From contig JAFGPZ010000042.1 of assembly GCA_016935935.1 (NCBI GenBank), positions 1 through 6,206 of the forward strand: a stretch of 6,206 bases of DNA, written 5' to 3'. The position numbers and the translations under genes are program-made. Source of the DNA: Deltaproteobacteria bacterium. GTDB lineage: Bacteria; Desulfobacterota; Syntrophia; Syntrophales; UBA2210. The notes beneath the pieces were generated by a model. The model ran no database searches and was not told the origin of the DNA. It saw only the letters and a program-made list of their open reading frames with translations. This document shows positions 4,758-6,206 of the stretch, one piece after another (within the stretch, counting starts at the first letter, position 1; each line of letters opens with the position of its first letter).

Positions 4758-6206
4758 TTACAATTCAGGTCTCTCCCAGTAAGGGAAGAAGGCAGGTCTC
4801 ATCGGATCCCAGCGACCGACCAGACGGTCGAAGACTGGATGGGGCAGCGTTTCCTTGAATATTTTATAATAATAGAGTTCCTCAACCGATGAGAGGCGAG
4901 GGTTCCCTTCCTGCCTGTTAAATGCCTTCAACTCGTCTTCCGATATCACTTGCTCCGCCTGCCTTCGCATTATGTAAGCCACACCGGAACCCTGGGCAAA
5001 GAACCGCTTTGTCTGGTAGATGATGTGTTCCGGGAGACAGCCTTCGAACGCCTGGCGAAGGACCCACTTTCCGGTTTGTTCTTCACCAACGATCTTATGC
5101 TCAAGGGGAATTTTTAGCGAAAAGTCCATTACTTTGGCGTCAAGGAAGGGTGTGCGGCTTTCAATGCAATTGGCAGCATTCAGTCTGTCCAGCCTCTGCA
5201 AGGCTGTGTTGTGGGCAACGTTAATGAGACTATCAATTATACTGGCTCGTTCCTCGGGGTTGCTTGCCTGTTTGTACTGTCCGTCATATCCGGCAAAGAA
5301 TTCGTCTGCTCCCTCGCCGGTGAGAACACAGTTAGCCTTACCTTGAATGAAGCGTCCGGACATAAAATTGGCTATTGCCCCGTGAACGCAGCTTTCTTCA
5401 TACATTTCCTGGTGATGAATAGCAATTGGAAGTATCTCTTTGATTTCCTCTTCACCAAACATCAGAACGTGGTGTTTAACACCGAGGTAGGCAGTAACGT
5501 CCCTTGCCAGGGGAAGGTCTTCTCCTTCCTCCATACTAACGGTAAAACATTCTATATGCGGTTTTATCTCGTGGGCCATCCAGGCGATGAGGCTGCTGTC
5601 CAGACCGCCACTTAAGAGAATTCCGGTTACGGAATTGTCTCTCATACGCTTTTCTGTCGCCTCCATGAGAAGTTCCCTCACCACTCTCATGGCCTGCTCA
5701 TAATTCTCGAATTCGGGGGTTTCAACGGCTTCGTTCTTATATTTCTGGAAACCAAGGTCTCGGGAATAAACGTAGCCGGGCGGAAATTCTCTGACATCAT
5801 AGCTGATATCGACAAGGGCCTTTGCCTCGGAGGCAAAGCATAAATTCCCGTCCAGATCGTGCCCGTAATAGAGCGGCTTTATACCTGCCCAGTCTCGCGC
5901 AAGGATAAGCTTTTCGCCATCACATAGGGCGCAGGCAAAGTCACCATCTATCTTGCCGGCAAACCGGTCGCCATGATTATCATAGAGAGACAGCACCGTC
6001 TCGGCATCGGTCATATCCCCCTTTCCTGAGTTATAGACTCGTCCGTCGATAACGACAGCTCGCTGACCATCAGATATTGAATGTGAACCGTCCCTGCAGT
6101 CTGCCCCCATGTTCAGTTCGTTGCATCCGATGTTGACATTGCCCTTTTGGTATATCCATGTATCGTGAGGACCTCTATGTTTGATCCTCTCGAGCATGAT
6201 TCCTAA
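4758..6206 (-). CDS. Asparagine synthetase (AsnB)-like amidotransferase, 5' end outside window
   Basis: The protein resembles class II glutamine-dependent asparagine synthetases, which activate aspartate with ATP and transfer ammonia from glutamine. Residues are counted from the ATG at 6197. The synthetase domain looks intact: PP-loop SGGLDSS (196-202), LTGEGADEFFAGY (292-304), IESRTPFLD (345-353) and K397 in QTKRFF. The N-terminal domain keeps KHRGP (6-10) and RDWAGIKPLYY (101-111), but is degenerate. Aligned to E. coli AsnB, Arg49 is E27, Asn74 is D51 and Glu76 is R53; the Asp98 equivalent D64 is kept. The usual loop after IYN is about ten residues shorter. The frame stays open past the ATG to the edge (LGI precedes it), and family members start some 15-30 residues earlier with MCG, so the true start and the Cys nucleophile are not visible. 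It may be ammonia-dependent or act like beta-lactam-synthetase-type relatives that lost glutaminase activity. Plain asparagine synthesis is not excluded. Confidence 0.88.
   Translation of the reverse strand, partial: LGIMLERIKHRGPHDTWIYQKGNVNIGCNELNMGADCRDGSHSISDGQRAVVIDGRVYNSGKGDMTDAETVLSLYDNHGDRFAGKIDGDFACALCDGEKLILARDWAGIKPLYYGHDLDGNLCFASEAKALVDISYDVREFPPGYVYSRDLGFQKYKNEAVETPEFENYEQAMRVVRELLMEATEKRMRDNSVTGILLSGGLDSSLIAWMAHEIKPHIECFTVSMEEGEDLPLARDVTAYLGVKHHVLMFGEEEIKEILPIAIHHQEMYEESCVHGAIANFMSGRFIQGKANCVLTGEGADEFFAGYDGQYKQASNPEERASIIDSLINVAHNTALQRLDRLNAANCIESRTPFLDAKVMDFSLKIPLEHKIVGEEQTGKWVLRQAFEGCLPEHIIYQTKRFFAQGSGVAYIMRRQAEQVISEDELKAFNRQEGNPRLSSVEELYYYKIFKETLPHPVFDRLVGRWDPMRPAFFPYWERPEL

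Noticed and set aside
5211..5615. A 134-codon + strand open frame opposite the AsnB-like gene
   Set aside because: It lies antisense within the conserved synthetase domain, including the codons of the LTGEGADEFFAGY motif, and shows no motif of its own.

Overview
The window looks like ordinary chromosomal DNA of a bacterium with moderate GC and strong coding density. It holds six protein genes, no RNA genes, and no insertion sequence, CRISPR or phage signature that I can see. An acyl-CoA dehydrogenase, a VOC-fold protein, a DUF6125-like protein and a GufA-type ZIP transporter together would suit an anaerobic Desulfobacterota (Syntrophus/Desulfomonile-like 'deltaproteobacteria'). That placement rests on gene-content impression only and is weak.

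Layout from left to right: (1) a complete ZIP-family metal transporter on the + strand (1-816) converges on (2) a DUF6125-like cysteine-containing protein on the - strand (829-1356). (3) A 187-bp AT-rich divergent intergenic region carries a good sigma70-type promoter for the - gene and a weaker candidate for the + gene. (4) A + strand acyl-CoA dehydrogenase homologue (1544-2683) follows, then a 248-bp gap with two inverted repeats and a perfect TATAAT. (5) A VOC-superfamily protein (2932-3387) and (6) an MFS transporter (3425-4735) follow with a 37-bp gap between them. (7) An asparagine-synthetase-type protein on the - strand converges from the right (4758 to the window edge); its N-terminal beginning lies outside the window.

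How they may work together: the acyl-CoA dehydrogenase, VOC protein and MFS carrier are co-directional and could form a small uptake-and-transformation module for an organic acid handled as a CoA thioester. No CoA ligase, ETF or hydratase is in view, so this stays inference.

The most interesting signals are two enzymes that keep their folds but lack expected catalytic residues. The acyl-CoA dehydrogenase has Asn and Gln at the two positions where this superfamily normally carries its catalytic glutamate. The AsnB-like protein keeps an intact synthetase (ATP) domain, but its glutaminase domain is shortened and has three glutamine-site residues replaced. Either could indicate unusual chemistry; neither can be proven from sequence alone.
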